This document shows, in pieces, positions 1 to 8,849 of a DNA stretch of 64,000 nt. A program made the position numbers and the translations under genes. The DNA comes from an uncultured Thermoanaerobaculia bacterium. GTDB taxonomy: Bacteria; Acidobacteriota; Thermoanaerobaculia; Multivoradales; Multivoraceae. Numbering within the stretch: the stretch's first letter is position 1; each line of letters begins with the position of its first letter. The stretch lies in NCBI GenBank assembly GCA_951813015.1, contig CATOTG010000001.1, forward strand, positions 62,001 through 126,000, in the 5' to 3' direction. The notes under the pieces are model-generated. The model was not told where the DNA came from. It did no database searches and saw only the letters and a program-made list of their open reading frames with translations.

Positions 1-128
1 GGGGCGGTCATTGTGGCACAGGGAATTCGGCGTCCTCCGACGCAGAATGGCCGTGCTACCGTCCTCGGACCCCCAAGAGTCCGGGGGGCCTCATTCCATC
101 CACGCAACCGACAAGGAGAATCCACCTG

Positions 129-500
129 ATGAGACGTGTCATCAGCGTGCTGACGCTCGTCCTCGCCGGCGGCCTCCTGCAGGCCTCGGCCTACGCATCC
201 GGCTCCATCTCGGCCGGCAAGGGAATCAACCCGCGGGACGCCTACACGATGGGCAAGGCGCTGACGTTCCAGAAGCTCGTATGTCCGTCCTGTCCCCTGC
301 AGAAACGCGACCTCGACCGGGATCGCGCCTTGAGCCTCAAGAACAGCCTGGAAGCTCGTGACGAAGCCGAGAAACCGGGCACGCCGGACGACGAGCACAT
401 CAACGCGCTCTGTCCCGGGGCAGGCGGCTCCTCATGCGAGGGCAAGCCGGACGAGCAGGAACTCGTTCACTTCTACCTGACGCGGCGCTACAAGCTGTAG
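129..500 (+). CDS. Small secreted protein with a CPSC motif
   Basis: A 123-residue protein of unknown function. Residues 1-23 form a typical Sec signal peptide (MRR start, hydrophobic core, ASAYA before the likely cleavage point), so the mature protein should be periplasmic or surface-exposed. The mature part has a CPSC motif near residue 52 and two further cysteines near residues 95 and 102, which suggests a disulfide or redox role; there is no CxxCH heme site. A clear AAGGAG ribosome site lies about 10 bases before the ATG. The gene ends 21 bases before the beta-barrel gene in the same direction, so the two are probably co-transcribed. The family is not recognised. Confidence 0.7.
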   Translation: MRRVISVLTLVLAGGLLQASAYASGSISAGKGINPRDAYTMGKALTFQKLVCPSCPLQKRDLDRDRALSLKNSLEARDEAEKPGTPDDEHINALCPGAGGSSCEGKPDEQELVHFYLTRRYKL

Positions 501-521
501 GCCGGAACGGACGAGACAGCA

Positions 522-1421
522 ATGAAGAACAAGTCCTCGAGCCTTCTGGCGGCCGTCGCCGTCGCCACCGTGTCCGCCGCGCCCGCATTCGCCGAAGGGT
601 CGCCCTGGTTGCCCGCGCCCGGCGCCGGCACGATTTCGGTTTCCTACGTATCCCAGGAGGCGACCGAGTTCTACCGCGCCGCCGTGAAGGGGCCGACTCC
701 CGCCGGAGGCCACGAACTCGGCCAGGAGACGCTCTGGGTCAACGGAACCTACGGCATCTCCGACTCGCTGGCCCTGGACTTCCGCGTCGGCGCCGCCGAG
801 AGTTCCTTCATGGCCGGACCGTCGGCGCCGTTTCCGCCCAAGGAGAATCTGAGCGGGCTGCAGGACGTGAACGCGGGCCTCGTCTGGCGCTTCCGTGACG
901 AAGTGGTGAGCTCGGGGCCCAGCCTCGCGCTACGCGCCGCCGCGATCATCGGCGGCAGCTACACGACCGGCTACATCAGCTCCCTGGGCGACGGCGGCGA
1001 CGGCGGCGAGGTCTCCTTGCTGATCGGCAAGTACGTGGGAGAGCGCGGCGCCCTTTCCGCCGAACTCCGCTATCGGCGCCGCAACAGAAACATCCCGGCG
1101 GACACCTTCCTCAATCTGTCGGCGGGCGTCCTGGTCGGCGACCGGGTCGGACTGAACCTCGGCTACCAGATGATCGACGCCGAGTCCTCGGGGCTCGACA
1201 TCGGGGTTCCTCCGTTCTCTCCCGCCCGCTTTCCGGAGCTCCAGGAAGACATCGAACTCGTCACCGGCACGATCAGTATCGGCCTCCAGAGCGGCACGAC
1301 GCCTCGAGCTATCGCTGTCGATTCCCTGGCCTTTACCTACGGGTCCGTCGTCGGCGGCCGCAACACCGCAGTTTCGGACGTGTTCAGTATCTCGATCGGC
1401 TTCAACTTCGACACGTACTAG
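522..1421 (+). CDS. Predicted outer-membrane beta-barrel protein
   Basis: A 299-residue protein with a Sec signal peptide (residues 1-24, cleavage after PAFA). The mature part alternates short hydrophobic strands with Gly/Ser/Asp turns, and the last residues run in an alternating aromatic pattern ending FNFDTY, the C-terminal signature recognised by the BAM machinery. Length and pattern fit a monomeric barrel of about ten to fourteen strands, of the kind often annotated as transporter or hypothetical OMP. It lies directly after the small CPSC protein and probably shares its transcript. No substrate can be inferred. Confidence 0.7.
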   Translation: MKNKSSSLLAAVAVATVSAAPAFAEGSPWLPAPGAGTISVSYVSQEATEFYRAAVKGPTPAGGHELGQETLWVNGTYGISDSLALDFRVGAAESSFMAGPSAPFPPKENLSGLQDVNAGLVWRFRDEVVSSGPSLALRAAAIIGGSYTTGYISSLGDGGDGGEVSLLIGKYVGERGALSAELRYRRRNRNIPADTFLNLSAGVLVGDRVGLNLGYQMIDAESSGLDIGVPPFSPARFPELQEDIELVTGTISIGLQSGTTPRAIAVDSLAFTYGSVVGGRNTAVSDVFSISIGFNFDTY

Positions 1422-1430
1422 CCACTGGGG

Positions 1431-2252
1431 CTACGGCTCGTTGAGACTCCAGTCGTACTCGTAGTCGATCGAGCCCTCGAAACCCTCGAGGCGTGCGGCA
1501 AGGTCCCCGTCCGCGTAGTCGATGAGGTGGGCAACGACCGACTCCTCCGTGTTGCCGAAGTCCTCGGCGTACCAGTCGTAGATGCTGGATATGACGATGA
1601 AGTCCTCGTCCACGAAGTCGACCCCGCGCGCGTTGTTCACGTAGTCGCGCGCACCCTGCTCGAGGAGCATCTCCGTGTTGGCGGCAGTGAACGCCGTCGC
1701 CAGCAGATGGGGGCAGCCGTAAGCGGCGCAGTTCACCGCGTAGTGGATCCGCTTGTCCTTCCACTGAGGCCGCAGGATGCCGTGCTCGATGTCGTCCAGG
1801 CTCAGATCCCGGCCGTTCACTTGCGCGTGCGGGTCCTGCCACGGACCGGTGTTCGGAATGACGCCCTCGTGGATCTCCTTGATCGAATCGACCGGGTACT
1901 CCGACAGCACGACCTGGACCGTGACCGCGTTGTAGAGGTTGATCCAGAAGGCCATCTGCTCGGCACGTGAGTACCGGCTCGGATCGTGCCCCTGCAGGTA
2001 GTCGATGTAGGCGCTCAGCTTCGCCGTGTCGCCGGCGTTGGACGAAATCGCCGCGTAGTCGAACAGGTTGACGCCCGAGTCGTCGGCGCCGACGTAGCCG
2101 TCCAGGATCTCCTGCCAGGAACCGTGATCGATCGCCGCGGTACTCGTCTCGTTGCTCGTGTCCCATCCCGCGATCTCCTGTGGCTCCGGAGCGCCGCAGG
2201 CGACGGCGAGAACCACCGCGGAAAAGAGGCCAATCAACTTGCGGTTCGTCAT
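1431..2252 (-). CDS. DUF547 domain lipoprotein
   Basis: A 273-residue protein starting MTNRKL, with a short hydrophobic signal ending in the lipobox LAVAC, so it is a predicted lipoprotein. The rest matches the DUF547 family: a VNLFDYAAI segment, the AFWINLYNAV core near residue 100, and the conserved IHYAVNCAAYGCP segment that carries paired cysteines. DUF547 proteins are widespread and of unproven biochemical function. The start was chosen because AAAGGAAG lies just upstream and the ATG overlaps the stop of the preceding glycosyltransferase in an ATGA quartet, indicating translational coupling. The frame stays open further upstream, but that part is only the reverse of the neighbour. Confidence 0.85.
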   Translation of the reverse strand: MTNRKLIGLFSAVVLAVACGAPEPQEIAGWDTSNETSTAAIDHGSWQEILDGYVGADDSGVNLFDYAAISSNAGDTAKLSAYIDYLQGHDPSRYSRAEQMAFWINLYNAVTVQVVLSEYPVDSIKEIHEGVIPNTGPWQDPHAQVNGRDLSLDDIEHGILRPQWKDKRIHYAVNCAAYGCPHLLATAFTAANTEMLLEQGARDYVNNARGVDFVDEDFIVISSIYDWYAEDFGNTEESVVAHLIDYADGDLAARLEGFEGSIDYEYDWSLNEP

Positions 2253-3574
2253 TGCACTTCCTTTCGCGTCCCCTTCCTGCGGCGCACGGCGAGATCGGCC
2301 GCGAGCGCCAGAAGGATCAGTCCGAACTCCAGGGTCCGCGCCCACACCGGCTGTTCGTAGGGTTGCAACGTGAAGTCGGGGAGGTTCAACCCCGTGACGT
2401 AACTGAGCAGAACCGCGGCCGATGCCGTCCATGCCCAGATGCTCGGAGAGACTACCGCGAAGGGCAACAGCCAGAGCAGGTACCACGGGTTGATCACCGG
2501 CGACACCGCCAGCAGTAAGCCGAACAGCACATCGCCCCGGGGGATTCCCCCTTCCCTGCCGCGAGCACGACGAAGGCAGGTCCAGCCCCAGAAGGCGGCG
2601 AAGACCGCGCCCAGCAGGATCCGCGCCTCGAACGGCGGCACGACGGCCTTGAGCAACGCGAAGACCGCCGAGTTGAACTCCCAGTCCCGCGCGAAGGTCC
2701 GCAGCGACAGCAGATCGGTGCCTCCACGGATAGCGAACGGCAGGTACGCCGCTGCCACCGTGGCGACGAAGAGAAGCCAATGCCCGAGTCGGGCCCGCAG
2801 CAGGACGAGCGGCGCCAGCACCAGGGCGAACGTCTTGGCGGCCACGGCCAGCCCGAGAAGCGCGGCCGCGATCCACCAGCGTCGCCTACGGGCCAGGACG
2901 ATCGCGGCCAGCAGCAAGCAGACGCCGACGTCGTCCGGATGAGCGGTGAAGGCGATCTCCTTGACCACGAGGGGACACCACGCGTAGAGGAGGACGTTTT
3001 GTGCCGGCGCCAGGCGAAGCAGCAGGGCGACGGCGGCCAGGTCGACCGCGATCAGGATCGCCTGCAGCACGGCAACGCTCGCCGGCTTGATCCAGTATGC
3101 GACCAGGAAGACGACCTGGGTGACCGGCGCGTAGATCGTCGGCAGTTCCGGGTAGTTCACGCCGTCCAGGACGCCCTGGAAGAGCGCAGGCACCGCCGGG
3201 TCGATGAAGAACTCCTCGGGGGCTATGCCGTACGGCGTACCCGCGGTAGCGAACCGGAATCCGTCCCACAGGTAGCGATAGAAGTCGTCCTCGTAGAACG
3301 GACCGCCGATCAATCCGCAGAGGCGAAAGGCGACCGCCCAGAAGAACAGTCGACCGACCGGGAACGGCGCCCCCGTCTTTCGGAAGTGGAAGAACAGGCC
3401 GAAGACCGGCAACCCGGTCCATGCGACGAGCAGGAAGAACGCCCGCAGGTCGGGCTCACCGGGCTGTCGCGCGAGCGCGGCCAGGGCCGCGTACCCGAGA
3501 ACGCACCAGAGACCCACCCCATCCGTGTACCGGAGCGACCTCCGCGAGGGCCGCTCGACTCCAGGATCAGCCAA
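2249..3574 (-). CDS. Polytopic membrane glycosyltransferase (GT87/mannosyltransferase-like)
   Basis: A 441-residue integral membrane protein with about ten to twelve hydrophobic helices. Near residue 95 it carries an EDDFYRYLWDG stretch, the acidic first-loop motif of GT-C fold enzymes that use polyprenyl-phosphate sugars (GT87/DUF2029 and related mannosyltransferases). A second family-like segment, SPVINPWYLLWLLP, lies near residue 355. It probably transfers a sugar on the outer face of the inner membrane for envelope glycan or lipid assembly; acceptor and sugar are unknown. It overlaps the BtuF-like gene by 8 bases upstream and the DUF547 gene by 4 bases downstream, so the series is likely one transcript. 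Confidence 0.75.
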   Translation of the reverse strand: MADPGVERPSRRSLRYTDGVGLWCVLGYAALAALARQPGEPDLRAFFLLVAWTGLPVFGLFFHFRKTGAPFPVGRLFFWAVAFRLCGLIGGPFYEDDFYRYLWDGFRFATAGTPYGIAPEEFFIDPAVPALFQGVLDGVNYPELPTIYAPVTQVVFLVAYWIKPASVAVLQAILIAVDLAAVALLLRLAPAQNVLLYAWCPLVVKEIAFTAHPDDVGVCLLLAAIVLARRRRWWIAAALLGLAVAAKTFALVLAPLVLLRARLGHWLLFVATVAAAYLPFAIRGGTDLLSLRTFARDWEFNSAVFALLKAVVPPFEARILLGAVFAAFWGWTCLRRARGREGGIPRGDVLFGLLLAVSPVINPWYLLWLLPFAVVSPSIWAWTASAAVLLSYVTGLNLPDFTLQPYEQPVWARTLEFGLILLALAADLAVRRRKGTRKEVQ

Positions 3575-4493
3575 CCCACTCCGTCCAGCCGGACCCGCGG
3601 TGACCGAAGTCGAAGACCTCCGGGTGCAGCAACTCGGCCAGGATCTCCGCCGACTCGACGACCCGGGGGCCCGGCCGGTTGAAGTACTGGTTGCCGTCGG
3701 TCAGGAAGACGCGGCCACTCTTCACCGCGGAAAGGTCGGACCAGCCGGGACGGGCCGCGAGCGGTGGCATCTCCGCCGCGGTGCGCGGAATGTCGAAGCC
3801 GCAGGGCATGACCGCGATGACGTCGGGGTCGGCCTCCATCATCTGCTCGAACTCGAAGTAGCCGGAGTGCCTTCCCGCCTCGCCGAGCATCACCGAACCG
3901 GCGGCGATCTCTACGAGCTCCGGCACCCAGTTCTCGGCGTGCATCAACGGGTCGATCCACTCGATGCAGGCGATCGTGGGCCGCTCGGCGAGCTGGCTGG
4001 AGCGCTCGCGGATCGCGTCGAGGCGCGCCGTCAGGCTGGCGTTCAGCCGCTCGGCCCTCTCCGGGCGGCCGAGCGTCGCGGCAACCGTGCGGATGTCCAC
4101 AAACACGTCGCCCAGGTCCATCGGAGCGAGCGAGACGATCCGCGGCTCGGAGTTCACCAGCTCGCACACCGCCTCCTCCACGTCCTTCAGGCTGACCGCG
4201 CACACCTCGCACTGGGTCTGGGTCACGATGACCGTCGGGGAAAGCTCGTCGAGCAGCCGGCCGTCCACGCGGTAGACCGAGAGCGCCTCGGCGACGATCG
4301 AGCGCACCTGGTCGTCGATGGCCCGGCTCGACCCGTCGACGTCGACCTTCGACGACGAACACACCGGCAGCCTCTCCACCGACGCCGGGTAGTCGCATTC
4401 GTGCGATCGGCCCACCATGCAGTTCTCGAATCCGAGCGCGCACACGATCTCCGTCGCGCTCGCGATCAGCGAAATGACGCGCGGCTCGGTCAT
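3567..4493 (-). CDS. BtuF-like corrinoid-binding protein
   Basis: A 308-residue class III periplasmic-binding-protein fold. It begins with RVISLIASATEIVCALG, typical of BtuF/cobalamin-binding proteins, followed by the long-helix organisation of the family and the motifs VTQTQCEVCAVS near residue 98 and NQYFNRPGPRVVES near residue 270. There is no signal peptide, so as written it is cytoplasmic rather than an ABC transporter receptor, a known variant in this family. Its ATG overlaps the stop of the upstream DUF71 gene (4-base overlap). That pairing is what comparative genomics has described for a bacterial DUF71 subgroup proposed to act in B12 salvage. No btuC or btuD lies nearby. Confidence 0.8.
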   Translation of the reverse strand: MTEPRVISLIASATEIVCALGFENCMVGRSHECDYPASVERLPVCSSSKVDVDGSSRAIDDQVRSIVAEALSVYRVDGRLLDELSPTVIVTQTQCEVCAVSLKDVEEAVCELVNSEPRIVSLAPMDLGDVFVDIRTVAATLGRPERAERLNASLTARLDAIRERSSQLAERPTIACIEWIDPLMHAENWVPELVEIAAGSVMLGEAGRHSGYFEFEQMMEADPDVIAVMPCGFDIPRTAAEMPPLAARPGWSDLSAVKSGRVFLTDGNQYFNRPGPRVVESAEILAELLHPEVFDFGHRGSGWTEWVG

Positions 4494-5188
4494 CCCGCGG
4501 CCGCCTCCGCGGGAACCGGGTCGCCCGCCGGCAGAAGATCGCAGAAGCCGAAGCCGTCCCGCTCGATGACCTCCCCGATCTCGAAGCTGATCGACCGGTC
4601 GAAGATCGGTCCGTCGAACACGAAGGTGTGGAATTCCCCGTTCTCGCCGCAGGGGTCGACCTCTGCGGGCAGGTCCCCGAGGAAGTCACCGTCGAAGGCA
4701 CGCCCAACGAAGGGCGCCGGCAGCACGGCGAGGTTCACACACACGGTCACCGCCCGGAAGCCGTCGCCGATGAAGGCCCGGGCCAGTTCGTCGGTCGGCG
4801 TGTGCCAGATCGGGAACTCGCACTCCAGGCCCGCCTGCGAGAGCTGGCGCTCGCGGTACTCGCGAAGGTCCTCCAGGAACAGGTCCCCGAACCCGACCCG
4901 CCGGATGCCCCGTTCGCGCAGCCCGCCGAACGCCCTGCCCATCTCCCGTTCGTAGACCACGTTCGAAGGCTCGGGCGGCACAACGACCTCGGTGAGCGGC
5001 AGGCCGATCGAGCGCGCCTGCTCCCGCAGCAGAGACCGACGCACGCCGTGCATGCTGACCCGGTCGAAGGCGTCGGTCACCGTGGTCACGAGCTCCGCCA
5101 CCTCGAACCGGCGCCGGCGGCGGAGTTCCTGCAGCGCCAGGCAACTGTCCTTGCCGCCGCTGAAGCAGAGTGCGATGGGTTCCCGCAT
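4490..5188 (-). CDS. DUF71/COG2102 ATP pyrophosphatase (predicted B12 salvage)
   Basis: A 232-residue adenine-nucleotide alpha-hydrolase of the DUF71/Dph6-like family. The PP-loop SGGKDS is at residues 10-15; the family-specific segments VSMHGVR near 46 and GFGDLFLEDLREYRE near 95 follow, with the C-terminal ENGEFHTFVFDGP block that marks this group. In eukaryotes and archaea Dph6 amidates diphthine; bacteria lack diphthamide, and bacterial members linked to B12 transport genes have been predicted to act in B12 salvage. The overlap with the BtuF-like gene here supports that role. The start at 5188 was chosen because the PP-loop is N-terminal in the family; the open frame upstream lies over a dispersed repeat. 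Confidence 0.85.
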   Translation of the reverse strand: MREPIALCFSGGKDSCLALQELRRRRRFEVAELVTTVTDAFDRVSMHGVRRSLLREQARSIGLPLTEVVVPPEPSNVVYEREMGRAFGGLRERGIRRVGFGDLFLEDLREYRERQLSQAGLECEFPIWHTPTDELARAFIGDGFRAVTVCVNLAVLPAPFVGRAFDGDFLGDLPAEVDPCGENGEFHTFVFDGPIFDRSISFEIGEVIERDGFGFCDLLPAGDPVPAEAAAG

Positions 5189-5204
5189 GGGCCAGTCCGG
5201 CAGC

Positions 5205-5334
5205 CTACAGGACTCCAGAATCCGACGCTTCGCGCCTCGTGCGGGCACGATACCCGCGCTCCCGAGGGCAACAAGGTCGTGCCGGCGCCGATCCTCCGGC
5301 CTGGAGGAGTGATTTCCGCACTTAGGACACGGAG
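5205..5334 (+). repeat. Dispersed intergenic repeat, copy A
   Basis: This stretch aligns over about 130 bases, with gaps, to the reverse complement of 12551-12675. The best blocks are CCGACGCTTCGCGCC, ACCCGCG, TCCCGAG, GGAGTG and TTTCCGCAC. Both copies are intergenic, next to unrelated genes (here upstream of the DUF71 gene, there upstream of imuA). No known riboswitch was recognised in it, including no B12-box-like sequence. It is best read as a family of short non-autonomous interspersed repeats. Confidence 0.75.
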
Positions 5335-5441
5335 CCGCCCCGGAGAGCAGGAGGACGCCTCCGAAGGCGACGACGCGTCCGGATCGGCTCCCGACCCGAC
5401 TCCGCACGGTTCCCAGACCTGGGAACGACCCTGCCCGCAGC

Positions 5442-7889
5442 CTACCGTCTTCCGAGGAGCAGGACCGCCGCCGCCGGCAGCACCGTGACCGACGCCAGCA
5501 GGCAGGCCGGCAGGCCGATCAGCATGACCGCGGCCATCGTCTCCAGGCCCAGGTGGTCGGTGAACAGCAGAACCGAGAAGCTGGCGGTCGTGGTGAGGGT
5601 CGTCATGGCAATCGCCCGGCCCACGGACAGCGACGCGAAGCGGATCGACTGCGAGGGATCGTCGAGAATGCGGTGGACGACGTGAATGCCGTCATCGATG
5701 CCGAGCCCGAAGATCAGGGGCAGCACCAGCCAGCTCATCACGTTGAACGGAATGCCGATCCAGCACAACGCTCCCAGGGTGAAGGGCACGGCGGCCAGCA
5801 CCGGAAGGAGCGCCAGCAGAACCGACGCCCAGCGGCGGAAGTCGACGCAAAGAACGACCAGCACGAACGCCAGGATGGAGACGGCGATCCAGGGAATCCA
5901 GGGCCGTTCGCCGATCATCATCCCTTCGACCACGGCCAGGAGCCCTGTGGCGCCCGGGTCGATCGCCTGGACCGCCAGCCGCTGACGCCGGGCCAGGTCG
6001 CCGTCCGCCTTCGAGTCGCCGGGATACGCGTAGACCAGGAACTCCCCGCTCGGCGCGATGAACTTCTCCCGCAGGGCCGGCGGCAGCGAGTCGACATCGG
6101 GCGGGCCGACGGCAGCGGCTCGATAAAGCGCCTCGACCGCCTGCGCCCGGACAGGGCCCATTGGAGCAGCGATCCTCCCGCTCCGCCCCGCGGTCAGGTT
6201 CCGGCCGCCCGGGTCTCGCCGAGACCGAAGCTCTGCCTGCGAGTCGTTCGCCGACTTAAGCACCCGTGCGAGCGCCGCGGCCCGTTCATCCAGGTCGGTC
6301 GGCAGGATGGCGCCGAGGCTGAGCACTTCGCTGAACAGCGGGTGCCCGTCCAGCCGTCGCGCGAACTCCCGCGACTGCTCGAGACCCTCGGCCGAGAGAA
6401 TCCAGGGAGCGCCGTTCGTCCCCAGAATCTCCTGGATCCGGTCGACCACCGCGAGCGCGGGAACGCCCCGGTTCATGATCCGTTCGAGCCGCGTCTCGAC
6501 CTGGAGCCGGGGCAACCCCGCAAGGGCTACGGCCAGCACCGCGGCCCCCGCGAACAGGCAACGCCCCGGCCGCTCCGTCGCCCACCGCACCAGCGACTCG
6601 AGCCCGGGCACTCTGACCGGCTTCACGACGCCGCCGTTGCGGGCCGCACCGCGCCAGCCGGTCGGCCAGCGCCTCGAACCAGGGCAACTGACCGGCTTCA
6701 CGACGCCGCCGTTGCGGGCCACACCGCTGGCGCCGGCCGTCGCCGGCGCGTCACGCCTTCTTCGCCTGCGCTCCCTCAGCACCCACACCGACGGCAGGAT
6801 CAGCAGCGTCAGCGGCAGGCAGAAGAGCAACCCCAGGCCGCCGGAGAGTCCGAGGTGCAGAGCAACCGGATCCGGGGCCGAGGCGGCGACCAGGAAAGCG
6901 CCCGCAGTCGTGATGCAGCCGGCAACCACTCCACGGCCAGCGCCCCTCACCGTCCTTCGCAACGCTTCCTCGAAGGCCAGGCCGCGCGCCAACTCCTCGC
7001 GCTGGCGAACGAACAGATGGACGGCGAAGTCGATGCCGAGGCCGAACACGGTGACGCCGAAGAACGTCTCCATGATCGTCAACCTGCCGGTCAGAAGACC
7101 GACCGCGCCCAGCGCGGCGCCGATCGAGAGCACGAGGACCGCCGCCACGGACAGCAGGCCGCCGGGCCGCTTCTCGACGATCCGGAACAGCAGCAGCACG
7201 AGCGCCAGACTGATCGGGGTCAGCCGCCTGATCGCGCCCAGGGTCTGTTCCTGGTCGCCTGCCGACACGGCCGGCAGCCCCGAGAAGCCAACCGTCACGC
7301 CGCTGCCGCCAAGCGCGTCCGCGACCGCGGCCTCGAGCTCGAAGAAGGCGCTGCCCCCGACCTCCTCCTCCAGCGGATCGAGGGCCATCTCGATCTCGAC
7401 CAGCCGGGCGCCGGGAACGCCGACCGCCTCGCTGCGCAGAGCCAGAGCGGAGGCCGCGAACCGGGCCGCGTTCGCCATGTCCCCGGGGCGCTCCACCAGT
7501 CCCAGCCAACGGTCGAACAGCGAGCGGTCGACCAGCCACGGCGCCTGCTCCTCCAGCCACTCGACCGGCAGCGGGCGGCGCGCCGAGACAACCGACGGCA
7601 GGGTCGCCGCTGCACGGATCGTGCGCTCGACCGCGTCGTCGAGCGCTTCTTCGTCGCCTTCGAGAAGCACCAGAAGAAGCCCGCCCAGCTCATACTTCCG
7701 GGCTACCTCGAAGTAGCGGCCGATGTGCTCGTCGGCGCGGTTCATCACGCCCATGAAGGTGAGGTCCACGGGTGTCGCGGCCAGCAGCGACGCCAGCAGC
7801 GCGGCAGGCGCCGCGGCCGACCCGATCGCGCACCAGGGCGAGCGGATCGTCCACCCTGCGAGAGCTTCGAGCAGCCCCCGCATGGTCAC
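5442..7889 (-). CDS. RND superfamily (MMPL-type) exporter
   Basis: An 815-residue two-fold repeated membrane protein: one TM helix near 18-38, an extracytoplasmic domain, a five-helix bundle near 225-375, then the same plan again (TM near 440, domain, bundle near 665-812). The family hallmark GLGIDFAVH near residue 285 is matched by GLGIDDGIHVVH in the second half, including the intramembrane Asp residues used for proton coupling. Such MMPL/HpnN-like proteins export lipids or hydrophobic molecules. Residues about 390-425, in the linker between halves, carry a 75-bp in-frame duplication that writes the peptide ARNGGVVKPV twice. Start is GTG at 7889 or ATG at 7883. Transcribed alone. Confidence 0.85.
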   Translation of the reverse strand: MTMRGLLEALAGWTIRSPWCAIGSAAAPAALLASLLAATPVDLTFMGVMNRADEHIGRYFEVARKYELGGLLLVLLEGDEEALDDAVERTIRAAATLPSVVSARRPLPVEWLEEQAPWLVDRSLFDRWLGLVERPGDMANAARFAASALALRSEAVGVPGARLVEIEMALDPLEEEVGGSAFFELEAAVADALGGSGVTVGFSGLPAVSAGDQEQTLGAIRRLTPISLALVLLLFRIVEKRPGGLLSVAAVLVLSIGAALGAVGLLTGRLTIMETFFGVTVFGLGIDFAVHLFVRQREELARGLAFEEALRRTVRGAGRGVVAGCITTAGAFLVAASAPDPVALHLGLSGGLGLLFCLPLTLLILPSVWVLRERRRRRRDAPATAGASGVARNGGVVKPVSCPGSRRWPTGWRGAARNGGVVKPVRVPGLESLVRWATERPGRCLFAGAAVLAVALAGLPRLQVETRLERIMNRGVPALAVVDRIQEILGTNGAPWILSAEGLEQSREFARRLDGHPLFSEVLSLGAILPTDLDERAAALARVLKSANDSQAELRSRRDPGGRNLTAGRSGRIAAPMGPVRAQAVEALYRAAAVGPPDVDSLPPALREKFIAPSGEFLVYAYPGDSKADGDLARRQRLAVQAIDPGATGLLAVVEGMMIGERPWIPWIAVSILAFVLVVLCVDFRRWASVLLALLPVLAAVPFTLGALCWIGIPFNVMSWLVLPLIFGLGIDDGIHVVHRILDDPSQSIRFASLSVGRAIAMTTLTTTASFSVLLFTDHLGLETMAAVMLIGLPACLLASVTVLPAAAVLLLGRR
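6613..6721 (+). repeat. 75-bp-period partial tandem duplication inside the RND gene
   Basis: A 33-base word beginning CTGACCGGCTTCACGACG occurs at 6613 and again, identically, at 6688, a period of exactly 75. The intervening sequence is a diverged copy of the sequence on the far side of the other repeat (both contain a TGCCC..GG.TCGAG..CGCTGG pattern on the minus strand), so this looks like an old 75-bp tandem duplication. It keeps the RND reading frame and lies in the linker between the two transporter halves. Confidence 0.85.
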
Positions 7890-7994
7890 GCCGGAGGTTC
7901 CCCGCGGCCCTTCGGAATCCCCTGGCGACGGCTGCTACAGTCCCGCGCGCCAACGCCCAGGGAACCCCCAACGCGAGGAAGGCGAGGAGAAGAA

Positions 7995-8837
7995 ATGAAG
8001 TTCGGCATCATGTTCGCCAACACCGGCCCGTTCGTCGACGGCCCGCCGGCCGCGGCCCTGGCCCAGGCAGCCGAGGCCGCCGGTTTCGACTCGCTATGGA
8101 CCGTGGAGCACGTCGTCGTCCCGCGCGGCTACGCCTCCCCCTATCCCTACGACGAGAGCGGCAAGATGCCCGGCGGGCGCGAAGACTTCGACATCCCCGA
8201 CCCGCTCATCTGGCTATCCTACGTGGCGGCGGCGACGAAGAGCATCAAGCTTGCGACCGGCATCCTGATCGTCCCGCAGCGCAATCCGCTGGTCACCGCC
8301 AAGGCGGTCGCCACGCTCGACAAGCTCTCCGGCGGCCGGGCCATCCTCGGCGTCGGGGTCGGCTGGCTGGAAGAGGAGTTCAATGCCCTCGGCGTTCCCT
8401 TCGCCGGCCGCGGCCGGCGCCTCGACGACTACCTGCGGGCCTTCCGGGCCTTGTGGACCGAGGACTGCCCGAGCCACGACGGCGAGTTCGTCTCCTTCTC
8501 CGACTGTTACAGCCGCCCGCAGCCCGTCCAGGGTTCCGTGCCGATCGTCGTCGGCGGCCACTCGGACCGCGCCGCCCGCCGCGCCGGCGAGCTGGGCGAC
8601 GGCTTCTTCCCCGCCCTCGGCGACATGGGCAAGCTGAAGCACCTGCTCGGCGTGATGCGCGAGAGCGCCGAAGCGGCCGGGCGCGACCCGGAGGCGATCG
8701 AGATCACCGCCAACGGAGGGCCGCCGGAGCACGTCGCCCGGATGGCCGAACTCGGCGTCTCCCGCGTCATCTTCCCGCCGATGCCGCCGGACGAACTCGG
8801 GAAGTTCGGCGAAGACGTCATCTCCAGGTTCAGTTAA
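7995..8837 (+). CDS. LLM-class (F420/flavin-dependent) oxidoreductase
   Basis: A 280-residue TIM-barrel protein of the luciferase-like monooxygenase family. It starts MKFGIMFANTGPF, then FDSLWTVEHVV near residue 32 and the conserved GRAILGVGVGWLEEEF block near 115, followed by the PIVVGGHS segment near 182 typical of the F420-dependent subgroup. It is probably a cytoplasmic reductase or hydride-transfer enzyme; the substrate is not inferable and no F420 biosynthesis gene is present in the window. The ATG has a good GAGGAGA site 6 bases upstream. It is divergent from the RND gene. A small GC hairpin (8850-8865) follows it. Confidence 0.85.
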   Translation: MKFGIMFANTGPFVDGPPAAALAQAAEAAGFDSLWTVEHVVVPRGYASPYPYDESGKMPGGREDFDIPDPLIWLSYVAAATKSIKLATGILIVPQRNPLVTAKAVATLDKLSGGRAILGVGVGWLEEEFNALGVPFAGRGRRLDDYLRAFRALWTEDCPSHDGEFVSFSDCYSRPQPVQGSVPIVVGGHSDRAARRAGELGDGFFPALGDMGKLKHLLGVMRESAEAAGRDPEAIEITANGGPPEHVARMAELGVSRVIFPPMPPDELGKFGEDVISRFS

Positions 8838-8849
8838 GGACCGGGTGCG

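Noticed and set aside
5189..5441. Cobalamin riboswitch upstream of the DUF71/BtuF-like genes
   Set aside because: No B12-box-like sequence was found; the interval is mostly the dispersed repeat also present upstream of imuA.
6613..6721. CRISPR-like geometry (33-base repeats with about 42-base spacers) at this and the other 75-bp loci
   Set aside because: Only two or three units, inside coding genes, in frame, with different repeats at each locus and no cas genes.
5553..7994. Open frame upstream of the LLM oxidoreductase, read as a 1094-residue fusion
   Set aside because: It is antisense to the RND gene. The LLM domain starts normally at 7995 with a good ribosome site.
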